Assembly: GCA_016870275.1 (NCBI GenBank)
Contig: VGBZ01000001.1
Span: 163,719-227,718 of the forward strand
Source: Actinomycetota bacterium
GTDB lineage: Bacteria; Actinomycetota; Acidimicrobiia; Acidimicrobiales; Microtrichaceae
Direction: 5' to 3'
DNA: 64,000 nucleotides
Below, one piece after another: positions 24,953 to 33,554 of the stretch (the stretch's first letter is position 1; each line of letters opens with the position of its first letter). Made by a program: the position numbers and the translations under genes. The notes below the pieces were generated by a model, which saw only the letters and a program-made list of their open reading frames with translations, was not told the origin of the DNA and searched no databases.

Positions 24953-26188
24953 CTACGGAAGTGGGTCAGGCGATCGTTCGTCGATGCCCCACGGCGAGTC
25001 GTACTCACCGGCGAGCAGGTCGAGGAACGGCGTCGGTGGCAGCGCCTCCGGTCCGAGAACTCCAGCTGCCGACCACACTCCGGCATCGATGAGCTCACAG
25101 GCCACGACCGGTCCGACGGCTGTCTGCCAGACGACCGCCTGAGCACCGTCACGAGCCATGGTGTCGGCGTTGTCGACCACGTGGTACAGGTACAACTCCC
25201 GCTCACCGGTCGGCCGGCCCTCGGCGTCGGCGCCCGTGCCCGTGACCCAGGTCCCAGCACACGTGCTCCCCTCGATCCGGTCACCGAGTTCGGCCGGATT
25301 GGGCAGGCACGCCGCCACCACGTCCCGCGGCGAGACGGTGCCGCCACGGACCTCCACCGGATCGGTGGAGTCGAGCCCGAGCTGGTGGAGGACCTCGAGC
25401 ACGTTGATGAACTCCTCACCGAGGCCGTACTTGAACGTGACGCGTTCGCAGTCGATCCAGCGAGGCACGAGCAGCACCTCCTCGTGCTCGACGTTGACGC
25501 ACTCGACGTCGCCGATGCCGCCGGGGAACCTGAACACCTCGGGCTCGGAGAACGGCGGGGTGGTGAACCACCCTCGATCCCGCTCCCACACGACGGGTGG
25601 GTTGAGGCACTCCTCGATCACCGTCCAGATCGAGAACGTCGGTGCGAAGTCGAATCCGCGCACGGTCAGGTTGGCCCCGTCACGGATACCGATCTCCCGC
25701 ACCGACGAGAAGAGCTCATCAGCGGCGTATCGGGCGAACACATCTGCGATCCCCGGTTCCACGCCCATCCCGCACAGTGCCATCAGGCCCCGCTCCTCCC
25801 ACGCACCGGCACAGGCGAACTGGAGGTCACCGAGCTTGACTCCGCACTCGCTGTGCGGATGCTCGGGGTGCGGCGACGAGAGTGACATCGCCATGTCGAT
25901 GTAGTGGGCGCCGGCACTGAGCGCCCCCTCGAAGATCGGCATGACGAACCGGGGGTCAGCGGCGTTCATGACCAGATCGGCCCGGGCCTCGCTGGCAGCC
26001 CCGGCGACGGCCGCCGCATCGGAGGCGTCGAGCGTGATCGACTCGTACCGCCGGTCCCGAGCAGCGACCCGAGCAGAGCGGGCGGGGTCGATGTCGGCGA
26101 CGACGACGGTCTCGAGGAACGGACGACGGGACGCAATGGCGGCGAAAGCGTCTCCGACGCCTCCAGCACCGACGAGCAGGATTCGCAC
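24953..26188 (-). CDS. saccharopine dehydrogenase-like NAD(P)-dependent oxidoreductase
   Basis: The 411-residue protein has an N-terminal Rossmann motif (LLVGAGGVGDAFA, residues 4-16) with an acidic residue ending the next strand (VVVADIDPARS). It then has a CGMGVEPGIADVFARYA segment, which in lysine 6-dehydrogenase and saccharopine reductase relatives joins the cofactor and dimerisation domains. It likely acts on an amino acid or imine. GTG 26188 is 9 nt downstream of the ccmI stop on the same strand, so co-transcription is possible although the functions look unrelated. Confidence 0.8.
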   Translation of the reverse strand: MRILLVGAGGVGDAFAAIASRRPFLETVVVADIDPARSARVAARDRRYESITLDASDAAAVAGAASEARADLVMNAADPRFVMPIFEGALSAGAHYIDMAMSLSSPHPEHPHSECGVKLGDLQFACAGAWEERGLMALCGMGVEPGIADVFARYAADELFSSVREIGIRDGANLTVRGFDFAPTFSIWTVIEECLNPPVVWERDRGWFTTPPFSEPEVFRFPGGIGDVECVNVEHEEVLLVPRWIDCERVTFKYGLGEEFINVLEVLHQLGLDSTDPVEVRGGTVSPRDVVAACLPNPAELGDRIEGSTCAGTWVTGTGADAEGRPTGERELYLYHVVDNADTMARDGAQAVVWQTAVGPVVACELIDAGVWSAAGVLGPEALPPTPFLDLLAGEYDSPWGIDERSPDPLP

Positions 26189-26197
26189 GCCGAGACG

Positions 26198-27505
26198 TTA
26201 CCCGCCGCCGGCGTTGGGGATGGGAGGAGCGCCGGGGACGCTGTTGGTGACCACGCCCGGCGAGGTGTCCGGCGGCGCCGACACGGACGGACGATCCTCC
26301 GGGGCCGGGTCCTGAGCTGCGCGCCGAGCGGCGGCGATCACGTCGGTGAGCTCCTGTGGGCTCCCGAGGAGGAACGCCGAGGTGGGCCATGGCCCCGAAC
26401 CGAGCTGTGCGAGGAGGGCCTCGGAGTCATCGAGTCGCCCCTCAGCGAGCGCCACCGCTGCTGCGAGCAGCACAGCATCAGGCGAGGACGCATCGACAGC
26501 TCGTGCCAACTGTGCCGATCGGGTGGCGCCTGCAAGATCGGGACGATCAGGCCCGAGCGATGCGATGCCACGTGAGACCAACGCATCGACGTTGCCGGGT
26601 TCGGCCGCCAGGACGGCATCGAGACACGCAGCGAGTTCGTCGTAGAGGCGCTGATCGAACGACAGGCCCTCGCCCCGGGCGGTGATCGTGTCGGTCCAAC
26701 ATCTCGACGTCGAGTCATTGAGCAGGCCGAGGAAGACCTTGAGCTCGAGCAGCTCCTGACGCAACACCTGCCGGGCGACCTCGGGTGGGTCGTTGCGGTA
26801 GAACGCTGCGAGTTCCTCAGCGGCGGTCTCGTACGCCGCCCGCGCCGCATCGACGTCCCCTCGGCGGCGGGCTGCCTCGGCCGCCCGGGACGCCACGATG
26901 GCCCGGAACACATGGACGTCGGGATACTCCGGATCGATCCGGACCGCAGCATCGAACCGCTCGCTGCCCGCAGCGACGTCACCGGCGCGCACGAGCGCCC
27001 AGCCCTGGTAGGTCAGCGCCTCGACGTTGTCGGGCGAGGTGGCGAGCACGTCGTCGTAGCACTCGACTCCCGCTGGCGGATCCGAGAACGCGAGCGGTTG
27101 GCAGTTGGCGAGCCGAGCCCTGAGGGTGTCGTCGTTGCCGGTGAGCGTCCCGCCGCCCCGCTGCCCGGCGCTCTGGGCGACCAGCACCCCGGCGCCGACG
27201 GCGAACGCAAGCACCACGGCCGCAATGGCGAAACGACGCCAACCTGGAGGACCCTCAGCCCCAGCGGAGCCTCCGGTGACGGTCCGAGGTGCGTCAGCGG
27301 TTGCGGCGTCACGTTCTGTGGCGTCGCCGTCGAGGCGACGGAGCACCGCAGCGGCACGGGCGGTGTAGTCGTCGCGGAGCGTCTCGTAGTCGGCGTCGTC
27401 GAGGTCGCCGGCGTCGTGTTCGGCTTCGAGATCCTCCAGGGATGCCAACAGGTGGTCCCGCTCGTCGACGAGTGCGGCGTCCTCAACCGCCCCCGGCTCG
27501 CTCAC
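26198..27505 (-). CDS. ccmI: CcmI-like TPR protein of cytochrome c maturation
   Basis: The 435-residue product has an N-terminal coiled-coil-like acidic region (about 8-60, ERDHLLASLEDLEAEHDAGDLDDADYETLRDDY, typical of CcmI/CycH), one membrane segment (FAIAAVVLAFAVGAGVLVAQ) and TPR-like helices that would hold apocytochrome C-termini outside the membrane. GTG 27505 overlaps the ccmH stop (GTGA); the longer frame upstream is a ccmH shadow. Its place as the last ccm gene supports the assignment. Confidence 0.8.
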   Translation of the reverse strand: MSEPGAVEDAALVDERDHLLASLEDLEAEHDAGDLDDADYETLRDDYTARAAAVLRRLDGDATERDAATADAPRTVTGGSAGAEGPPGWRRFAIAAVVLAFAVGAGVLVAQSAGQRGGGTLTGNDDTLRARLANCQPLAFSDPPAGVECYDDVLATSPDNVEALTYQGWALVRAGDVAAGSERFDAAVRIDPEYPDVHVFRAIVASRAAEAARRRGDVDAARAAYETAAEELAAFYRNDPPEVARQVLRQELLELKVFLGLLNDSTSRCWTDTITARGEGLSFDQRLYDELAACLDAVLAAEPGNVDALVSRGIASLGPDRPDLAGATRSAQLARAVDASSPDAVLLAAAVALAEGRLDDSEALLAQLGSGPWPTSAFLLGSPQELTDVIAAARRAAQDPAPEDRPSVSAPPDTSPGVVTNSVPGAPPIPNAGGG

Positions 27506-28032
27506 GTGCCGCCCGGCCCGGGACCGGCCGGCTGCTCGGTGGACTCGTCCTCCCGCCGACGGAGCGCCTCGGCCACCAGGTCGCGGTCGGCGTCGGTGGA
27601 GCGAGCACCGATCTCCCGGCGCCACCGGCCGAACGTGGCCCCGAGCCACAGGGCGGCGGCGGCGACGGCGACCACCGGGACGATCCAGACGAGCGAACCA
27701 ATGCCGCTCGCCGGCGGGGAGAGCAGCACTTCCTGCCCGTAACGCTGGGAGAAGAACGCCAGGATCTCGTCGTCGGTCCGGCCCTGACGCATCTGGTCAT
27801 CGATCTCGGTCCGGAACTGCACTGCGAGCGGGGCCTGCGACGCCGCCACCGACTCGCCGACGCACTGGAGGCACTTGAGTTCGGTGGCGATGGCGTAGAG
27901 GCGGGTGTCGTCGGTTCCGGTCCTCGGGGTGGTGTCGATCGACAGGGCGAGGGCCGCAACGACCACGACACCCATGAGCGCCCACGTCCACCAGAGCTGG
28001 CGCCAGCGCTGCGCCCGCACCGTCGCGCTCAC
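27502..28032 (-). CDS. ccmH: cytochrome c-type biogenesis protein CcmH
   Basis: The 176-residue protein has an N-terminal membrane anchor (about 15-31), the redox motif LKCLQCVGES with C54 and C57, and a second membrane segment near 110-130. CcmH reduces the CXXCH cysteines of apocytochromes before haem attachment, working with CcmF and CcmG. The GTG start at 28032 overlaps ccmG's stop. Confidence 0.92.
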   Translation of the reverse strand: MSATVRAQRWRQLWWTWALMGVVVVAALALSIDTTPRTGTDDTRLYAIATELKCLQCVGESVAASQAPLAVQFRTEIDDQMRQGRTDDEILAFFSQRYGQEVLLSPPASGIGSLVWIVPVVAVAAAALWLGATFGRWRREIGARSTDADRDLVAEALRRREDESTEQPAGPGPGGT

Positions 28033-28550
28033 GTTCCCGTCCCGTCGATCACGGCCTGCAGTTCCCCGGCAGTCACTCCGCCGTCGAGCTTGGCCACGAC
28101 AGTGCCCGTGGGGTCGATCACGTAGGACTCGGGGAGCTTCACGACTCCGTAGTCGAGCGAGGCGTCACCCGTGTCGCCGGCGAGTACCGGCCACGAACCA
28201 CCGTTGTCCCGGAAGAACGCCTCGACGTTGTCGGCGGTGTCGTCGAAGGCGACGCTGACGACCTGCGCCCGGCCGCGGTTCTCCTCGGCGAAGCGAACCA
28301 GCTCTGGATGCTCGGTGACACACGGGGGACACCACGTGGCGAAGAAGTTGACGACCGCCCACTGCCCACGGAGGTCGTCGATGTCGAAGGCGTCGCCCTC
28401 GAGCGTCGTCCCGACGAGCGGGGGCGCCAGCCGGCCGACCGCAGCGCTGCTCGTGCCGCTCTCGGCCGGAGACCGTGTGGCGAGCAGTGCCACGAACGCC
28501 AGTGCCACGGCGGCGACGACCCCGACCACGATCGCCGTCCGACGGCTCAC
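28029..28550 (-). CDS. ccmG: CcmG/DsbE/TlpA thioredoxin-like protein
   Basis: The 173-residue membrane-tethered thioredoxin has a signal anchor (about 5-24) and the active site WCPPC with C74 and C77, preceded by VVNFFAT. The cis-proline loop is KLPESYVID. It passes electrons to CcmH or the apocytochrome. GTG 28550 overlaps ccmF's stop. Confidence 0.92.
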   Translation of the reverse strand: MSRRTAIVVGVVAAVALAFVALLATRSPAESGTSSAAVGRLAPPLVGTTLEGDAFDIDDLRGQWAVVNFFATWCPPCVTEHPELVRFAEENRGRAQVVSVAFDDTADNVEAFFRDNGGSWPVLAGDTGDASLDYGVVKLPESYVIDPTGTVVAKLDGGVTAGELQAVIDGTGT

Positions 28551-30517
28551 CCGACGGTCTCCCCCTCGGTCGACGCAGCGGAGGGCAACGGCGCCGAGGT
28601 CGGAGCGAGCGGGTTGCGTCGGCGACCGGGGAAGAGCGACAGCAACGTCCCACCGACCATCACCATGCCCCCGATCCACAACCACACCACGAGCGGCTGC
28701 ACGATGACCCGGATCCTCACCTCACCGGTGGCCGGGTCGGGGGAGGAACTCACCGAGAGGTAGACGTCCTCGGTCGGACCGACCCGCACCGACGGCGTGC
28801 CGAGCGTCATTCCGCCCATGCGGTAGCGGTTCAGACGCGGCTGGTAGATCTTGTCGCCATCCACCCGGACCTCGGAGATCAACTCGATCCGGTTGTCCCG
28901 CTCGACGGTGCGGCTTCCGAGATAGGTGACCTCGTGGCCGGCGACCGTGGCGGTCGCCCCGGGAGCGAGGGTGACCTCGGCGCTGCGGATGTAGCTCGTC
29001 GATGCGGCGAAGGCGACCGCCACGAGGATCGTTCCGAGGTGGACGACCATGCCGCCGTTCGCCCGACCCACGAAACCCCGCCAGCCCTGACGGCGGGTGG
29101 CGAGGACGAGCTGGCGGATGGCCGAGCCCGCAGCGAAACCCGCCAGAGCGAACGCCAGCAGCACCGTCGGTCCGGTGGCGCCGACTGCGAGCGCCAGCAA
29201 CAAGGTGGCCACGCCGCCCCACGCCGGCCACCAGAGGCGCTCACGCAGCACCTCCCCGGTGCCCTTGCGCCACGGGAGCACAGGCGCCACGGCCATGAGG
29301 GTGAGGAGCGCAAACCCGATCGGCATGCTCATCCGGCTGAAGAACGGCACCCCTACGCTCAGACGTTCGCCGTTGAGCGCCTCGACGATGAGTGGGAACA
29401 CGGTTCCGAGCAGGACGACGAACGCGAACGCCGCGAACAGGATGTTGTTGGCGAGGAACGCACCTTCCCGGGAGACCGGGGAGTCGATCCGGCCCGACGA
29501 ACGGAGTTGATCGGCCCGCCATCCGATCAGACCCACCGAGACCATCACCACGACGGCGAAGAATCCGAGCAGGATCGGTCCGACGTTCCCACTCGAGAAT
29601 GCGTGCACTGACTCGACCACCCCCGAGCGGGTCAGGAATGTACCCAGGATCGTGAGAGCGAACGTGGCGCAGAGCAACGACAGGTTCCAGACACGGAGCA
29701 TCCCCCGGCGTTCCTGGACCATCACGGAGTGCAGGTACGCCGTCCCGGTCAACCACGGCAGGAACGAGGCGTTTTCGACCGGATCCCACTTCCAGTAGCC
29801 ACCCCAACCGAGCACCTCGTAACTCCACCATGCTCCGAGCACGATCCCGGCGGTCAGGAACCCCCAGGCCAGCAGGGTCCACCGCCGAGTCTCGACGAGC
29901 CACCCCTCACCGACCCGGCCGGTGGCGAGGGCGGCGATGGCGAAGGCGAACGGAACGGTGAACCCGACGTAGCCGAGGTAGAGCATCGGCGGGTGGAACG
30001 CCATGAGGAGGTGGTTCTGCAGCAGCGGATTGGGGCCGGGGCCCTCGTAGCCGGGCGGAGGGACCACCCCCCGGAATGGATTGGCGGCGGTGAGCATCAA
30101 GCCGGTGAAGAAGATCCCGACGACGAACATCGTGATGAGCGCCCACGCCACGAGCGGATCGGAAAGTTGTTGCCGGAAACGCAGCGCAACGGCTGCGGTG
30201 AAGCCCGACAGGATCAACCCCCACAGCAGGATCGAGCCCTCCAGCGCCGACCACATGGTCGCCACGTTGAACAGCAGCGGCGTGGCCGACGAACCGTGGT
30301 CGAACACGAACTCGACCGTGTAGTCCCGCATGCTGAGCGCCCGCTGCATGGCGAACGTCGACAGGACGGATCCTCCGAGCGCCACGAGGGCGTAGGGCAA
30401 CCCGAGACGGAGCAACTGGGGCCGGTTGCGGCGGATCCCCGTGAGCAGGACCCCGACGCCGATGACACACCCGCCGAGGGAGAGGAGGAGTCCGACGAGT
30501 CCGAGAGCTCGGTTCAC
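28547..30517 (-). CDS. ccmF: haem lyase CcmF
   Basis: The 656-residue polytopic protein has many membrane segments and the tryptophan-rich WWD motif WGGYWKWDPVENASFLPW near residue 235. Nearby histidines (NHLLMAFHPPM and others) could ligate haem. A periplasmic-type domain (SAEVTLAPGATATVAGHEVTYLG) precedes the last membrane segment. It ligates haem from CcmE to apocytochrome. GTG 30517 follows the ccmE stop by 61 nt, the only real gap in the ccm operon. Confidence 0.95.
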   Translation of the reverse strand: MNRALGLVGLLLSLGGCVIGVGVLLTGIRRNRPQLLRLGLPYALVALGGSVLSTFAMQRALSMRDYTVEFVFDHGSSATPLLFNVATMWSALEGSILLWGLILSGFTAAVALRFRQQLSDPLVAWALITMFVVGIFFTGLMLTAANPFRGVVPPPGYEGPGPNPLLQNHLLMAFHPPMLYLGYVGFTVPFAFAIAALATGRVGEGWLVETRRWTLLAWGFLTAGIVLGAWWSYEVLGWGGYWKWDPVENASFLPWLTGTAYLHSVMVQERRGMLRVWNLSLLCATFALTILGTFLTRSGVVESVHAFSSGNVGPILLGFFAVVVMVSVGLIGWRADQLRSSGRIDSPVSREGAFLANNILFAAFAFVVLLGTVFPLIVEALNGERLSVGVPFFSRMSMPIGFALLTLMAVAPVLPWRKGTGEVLRERLWWPAWGGVATLLLALAVGATGPTVLLAFALAGFAAGSAIRQLVLATRRQGWRGFVGRANGGMVVHLGTILVAVAFAASTSYIRSAEVTLAPGATATVAGHEVTYLGSRTVERDNRIELISEVRVDGDKIYQPRLNRYRMGGMTLGTPSVRVGPTEDVYLSVSSSPDPATGEVRIRVIVQPLVVWLWIGGMVMVGGTLLSLFPGRRRNPLAPTSAPLPSAASTEGETVG

Positions 30518-30578
30518 CAGATGCCCCGATCGCCGAATCCCGGTCCGGCGTGTCGGCGTCGGAGCAGACCCCGGCGCA

Positions 30579-31124
30579 TCAGCCGGCCACGCCCTGCTGG
30601 GCGTCCCGCTCGGCCTCCTGGATCCGTTCGGGGTTGGCCTCGTCGTAGGCGTTGTCGTGGCGGATCAGGATCTCGTCGCTGGCGAAGCGGTTCCCGACGA
30701 ACGTGCCCTCGAGCACCACGGGGATCTTCGGGCCGAACAACTCCGGCGGGTCACCGACGTGGTCGACGGGGACCTCGGCTCCGCCGTAGGAGATCACGAA
30801 GCTGACACCTGACTCGGTGGTGACCACCGAGTCGGGCACGACGTTGCCCTGCATCCGGAAGCGTTCCCCGGCGAGATCCTCTCGCCGGTCAGCGGCCTCG
30901 TCGACGTTGTAGAAGAACGTCGAGGCGTCCCGGAGTCCGGTGAAGAGCACCGCCACGAGCGCCAGGACGACCACGACGACGGCGCCGATGGCGAACACGG
31001 CCCGCAGCGAGCGATGGCCGCTCGCTGCGGTGTGCTGGCCGGTTCGGGGAGTCAGGTCGAGGGAGGACGGGGCGATCTCTGCGGCGTCAGAGGACTCGGG
31101 GTCGTCGGTGAGCGACTCGTTCAC
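30579..31124 (-). CDS. ccmE: haem chaperone CcmE
   Basis: The 181-residue product has an acidic N-terminus, one membrane anchor (FAIGAVVVVVLALVAVLFTG) and the CcmE beta-barrel (FRMQGNVVPDS, VPVDHVGDPPELFGP). The covalent haem-binding histidine is in the H-D-N-A-Y segment (H156, Y160), matching the HxxxY form. GTG 31124 overlaps the ccmD stop; GTG 31130 is an alternative. Confidence 0.9.
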   Translation of the reverse strand: MNESLTDDPESSDAAEIAPSSLDLTPRTGQHTAASGHRSLRAVFAIGAVVVVVLALVAVLFTGLRDASTFFYNVDEAADRREDLAGERFRMQGNVVPDSVVTTESGVSFVISYGGAEVPVDHVGDPPELFGPKIPVVLEGTFVGNRFASDEILIRHDNAYDEANPERIQEAERDAQQGVAG

Positions 31125-31255
31125 ATCCACCGCTGGTCCTCCTCCGGAACCAGCGCTGCGGCCCGCCGGGAACGCCGGATGATCCAAGCGGCGTAGGCGG
31201 CCACCGCAGCGAATGTTCCAAACCATGCAGCAGCGATGTACCCGGTCGTGCTCAC
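31121..31255 (-). CDS. ccmD: small membrane protein CcmD
   Basis: The 44-residue protein has a single membrane helix (YIAAAWFGTFAAVAAYAAWII) and a basic tail RRSRR, in the ccmD position between ccmC and ccmE with GTGA overlaps on both sides. CcmD links CcmABC to CcmE during haem release. Assignment rests on size, topology and position. Confidence 0.85.
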   Translation of the reverse strand: MSTTGYIAAAWFGTFAAVAAYAAWIIRRSRRAAALVPEEDQRWM

Positions 31256-32010
31256 GGTGCCTCCTCGACGCTCTCGGCGCGACGATCGGCGATCGCCCGG
31301 TCCAACACCCGCTCCTCGGCCCGCTCGCTCAGCCACGCCAGGCGGAACCGATGGATCAACAACCAGAGGAACAACAACAGGAACACGGTCAACCCGAGGT
31401 AGGCCGTGAACAGCTGAGTTCCCTGCATCTCGGGGTCGACCGTCCCGAAGATCGTCTTCTCCTGGTGCAGGCCCCGCCACCAGTCGACGGCCTTGTGCGT
31501 GATCGGGATGTTGACCACGGCGAGGATCCCGATTACGGCGCTCACCGTGGCCCGGGTGGAGACCGTCGCTGGAATCCGGCGTACCGCCAGGTAGCCGAGG
31601 TAGGTGAGGAACAACACCGTGGTGGTGGTGAGGCGGGGCTCCCAACGCCAGAACACCCCCCAGGTGATCTTGCCCCAGAGCATCCCGTTGAAGATCGTGA
31701 GCGCAAAGAACAGCACCCCGATCTCGGCTGAGCTCGCAGCAAGGAGGTCCCAGAACTCAGTTCGTTTCCACAGGTAGGCGACCGACGCCACGGCGGTGAC
31801 GACGAACGCCACGTAGGCCGCCGACACTGTCGGCACGTGCATGTAGAGGATGCGAATGGTCTCGCCGAGCTCCGCATCCGGCGGGGTGATGAACAGACCG
31901 AACACTGCGAGCGCCACGATCCCGACGATCGACAGGACACCGAGCACCCTGGTCGCCCGGGACGACGTGGTCGGCCTGATCGTGGGTGGCGGGGGGGCGA
32001 TGACGCTCAC
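31252..32010 (-). CDS. ccmC: haem-handling membrane protein CcmC
   Basis: The 252-residue protein has six predicted membrane segments. Its histidines (ILYMHVPT, ITHKAVDWW) match the CcmC axial haem ligand positions. The WWD segment reads WGVFWRWEPRLTT, with Glu where the family usually has Asp. It loads haem onto CcmE. GTG 32010 overlaps the ccmB stop. Confidence 0.93.
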   Translation of the reverse strand: MSVIAPPPPTIRPTTSSRATRVLGVLSIVGIVALAVFGLFITPPDAELGETIRILYMHVPTVSAAYVAFVVTAVASVAYLWKRTEFWDLLAASSAEIGVLFFALTIFNGMLWGKITWGVFWRWEPRLTTTTVLFLTYLGYLAVRRIPATVSTRATVSAVIGILAVVNIPITHKAVDWWRGLHQEKTIFGTVDPEMQGTQLFTAYLGLTVFLLLFLWLLIHRFRLAWLSERAEERVLDRAIADRRAESVEEAP

Positions 32011-32675
32011 GAATCCTCCATCAGCGGTCGGAACAACACCGACCCGAGCAGCAAATACACAACACAAAACATGCCCAACAAAGCCGCCCACGGCCAGCCG
32101 GGGCCGGCAGAGCGGCCCAGAGCGATGTCCGAGGCCGCCGTGGCACCGATCAACACCGGTGCCAGCAGGGGCAACAACAGCAGCGGGAGCAGCGTCTCGG
32201 CTCCCCGGAGGCGCAGGCCGACGACGCCGTAGGTCGCTCCGGCCGCAGCGGTTCCGACGGTGGCCAGCAGGACCGTGCCGACCAGCAGGCCCCATCCACC
32301 GAGCGTGGTGTCGTAGAGGACGGCGACCGCCAGCCACAGCACCGCTTCCAGAGCCAGCAGCTCGACGGTGATCGCTGCCACCTTGCCCAGATAGACCGCC
32401 GCCGGCGAGAGCCCTGAGAGTCGGAGCGCATCGATCACACCGTCGCTGGCCTCCACGGAGAACGAACGCTGCACGACGAGCACGGCAGCGAAGAGGACGA
32501 CCACCCAGAACAGGCCCGCCGTGGCCTGCTGCAGAACCCCCCGGTCCACGTCGAGGGCGAAGGCGAACAACAACACGCACAGGAGGGCGAACGGGAGAAC
32601 CTGCCCGGCCCCGACCCGGCTGCGCCACTCGAGGCGGAGATCCTTGGCGGCGATCAGGACGACGTCACGGACCAC
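32007..32675 (-). CDS. ccmB: ABC transporter membrane subunit CcmB
   Basis: From GTG 32675 the protein has 222 residues, close to E. coli CcmB, and begins VVRDVVLIAAKDLRLEWRSR, which fits the family's N-terminal end. Six membrane segments follow. A G-rich site (GGGG) is about 7 nt upstream. The frame stays open to GTG 32795, which would add 40 residues dominated by PAPIY repeats; I think that extension is not, or only optionally, made. CcmB works with CcmA to release holo-CcmE. Confidence 0.88.
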   Translation of the reverse strand: MVRDVVLIAAKDLRLEWRSRVGAGQVLPFALLCVLLFAFALDVDRGVLQQATAGLFWVVVLFAAVLVVQRSFSVEASDGVIDALRLSGLSPAAVYLGKVAAITVELLALEAVLWLAVAVLYDTTLGGWGLLVGTVLLATVGTAAAGATYGVVGLRLRGAETLLPLLLLPLLAPVLIGATAASDIALGRSAGPGWPWAALLGMFCVVYLLLGSVLFRPLMEDS

Positions 32676-33471
32676 GATCAGCCCCGGAGAGATCGGTGCC
32701 GGATAGATCGGTGCCGGATAGATCGGTGCCGGATAGATCGGTGCCGGATAGATCGGTGCCGGATAGATCGGTGCCGGAACGACTCGCTCGCTCACCGTCC
32801 GCCGGCGGTTCCGGTTCGGATTCGCCGCCGTCGGTGATGACGCCCCCGACGATGGTCACCGCCCGTTGAGCGACCGACTCGGCTCGTTCGAGTTCGTGCG
32901 AGGCGAACATCACCGTCGCCCCGGCAGCAGCGGCCTCGGCCACGAGAGCATCGACGAGGTCACGGCCGCCGGAATCGAGGCCGGCGTGAGGCTCGTCGAG
33001 CAGCCACAACTCGGGACGGCGAGCCACTGCGACCGCCAGGCTCACCCGACGACGCTGACCGGTCGACAGCGAACGAACCGGCAGGTCCCGGATCCGTTGG
33101 GCGACCTCGAGGCGGTCGAGCGCCGCCACGGCATCGGCGTCGCTCACGCCCGTCGCTCGGCCCCAGAAGCGTGCGTTCTCTGCGACCGTGAGGTCGGCGT
33201 ACAGGAACGATGCGTGCCCGAGCAGGCCCACCCGGCGGCGCACCGCACTCGCCGAGGTCCTCAAGTCCACCCCGAGCACCGACGCATCCCCAGCGGTGAG
33301 CCCCAGCAGACCGGCGCAGAGCCGGAGCAGCGTGGTCTTCCCGGCACCATTCGGCCCTCGGACGAGCACCACCTCCCCGGAACCGATCCGCAGGGTCACA
33401 CCCGCCAGCGCCGGGAACCGGTCCACGACGGCCACCACGTCACGGAGGTCGACGACGGAGGTTGAGGCCAT
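32665..33471 (-). CDS. ccmA: ABC transporter ATP-binding subunit CcmA
   Basis: The 268-residue ATPase has Walker A GPNGAGKTT (about 39-47), signature LSTGQRRR, Walker B LWLLDEP and the H-loop SHELE. It ends with a tail of GTDLS repeats and GADRGP not found in ordinary CcmA, encoded by the 15 bp array. ATG 33471 heads the ccm operon, with a TAGTTT box on the minus strand at 33510-33505 as a possible -10. It powers release of holo-CcmE with CcmB/C. Confidence 0.93.
   Translation of the reverse strand: MASTSVVDLRDVVAVVDRFPALAGVTLRIGSGEVVLVRGPNGAGKTTLLRLCAGLLGLTAGDASVLGVDLRTSASAVRRRVGLLGHASFLYADLTVAENARFWGRATGVSDADAVAALDRLEVAQRIRDLPVRSLSTGQRRRVSLAVAVARRPELWLLDEPHAGLDSGGRDLVDALVAEAAAAGATVMFASHELERAESVAQRAVTIVGGVITDGGESEPEPPADGERASRSGTDLSGTDLSGTDLSGTDLSGTDLSGTDLSGADRGP
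32686..32775. repeat. 15 bp tandem repeat at the ccmA/ccmB junction
   Basis: Five perfect copies of ggatagatcggtgcc (32701-32775) follow one copy with a single mismatch (32686-32700). On the minus strand the array encodes GTDLS units at the CcmA C-terminus and, in the ccmB frame, PAPIY units; the third frame is open too. The 15 bp unit keeps both frames whatever the copy number. Confidence 0.95.
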
Positions 33472-33542
33472 GGTGATGAGGGGCGACTCAGAGTCTGCTC
33501 CGTCAAACTACCGACTGCGACCGATCACGGGCCACCACCGCG

Positions 33543-33548
33543 TAGCGT
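33543..33548 (+). promoter_or_regulatory. TAGCGT box of the sortase gene
   Basis: TAGCGT ends 6 nt before ATG 33555 (TAGCGT-GACGCC-ATG) with no ribosome-binding site, the spacing expected for a leaderless transcript. Nearly identical to the box at 47934. Confidence 0.55.
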
Positions 33549-33554
33549 GACGCC

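Noticed and set aside
32686..32775. CRISPR-like array
   Set aside because: Units are contiguous 15 bp repeats without spacers and sit inside coding sequence. The other arrays in the window also lack spacers.
32676..32795. PAPIY-repeat head of CcmB as certain coding sequence
   Set aside because: The length and start of ordinary CcmB fit GTG 32675, which has its own G-rich site. I keep the extension only as a possibility.
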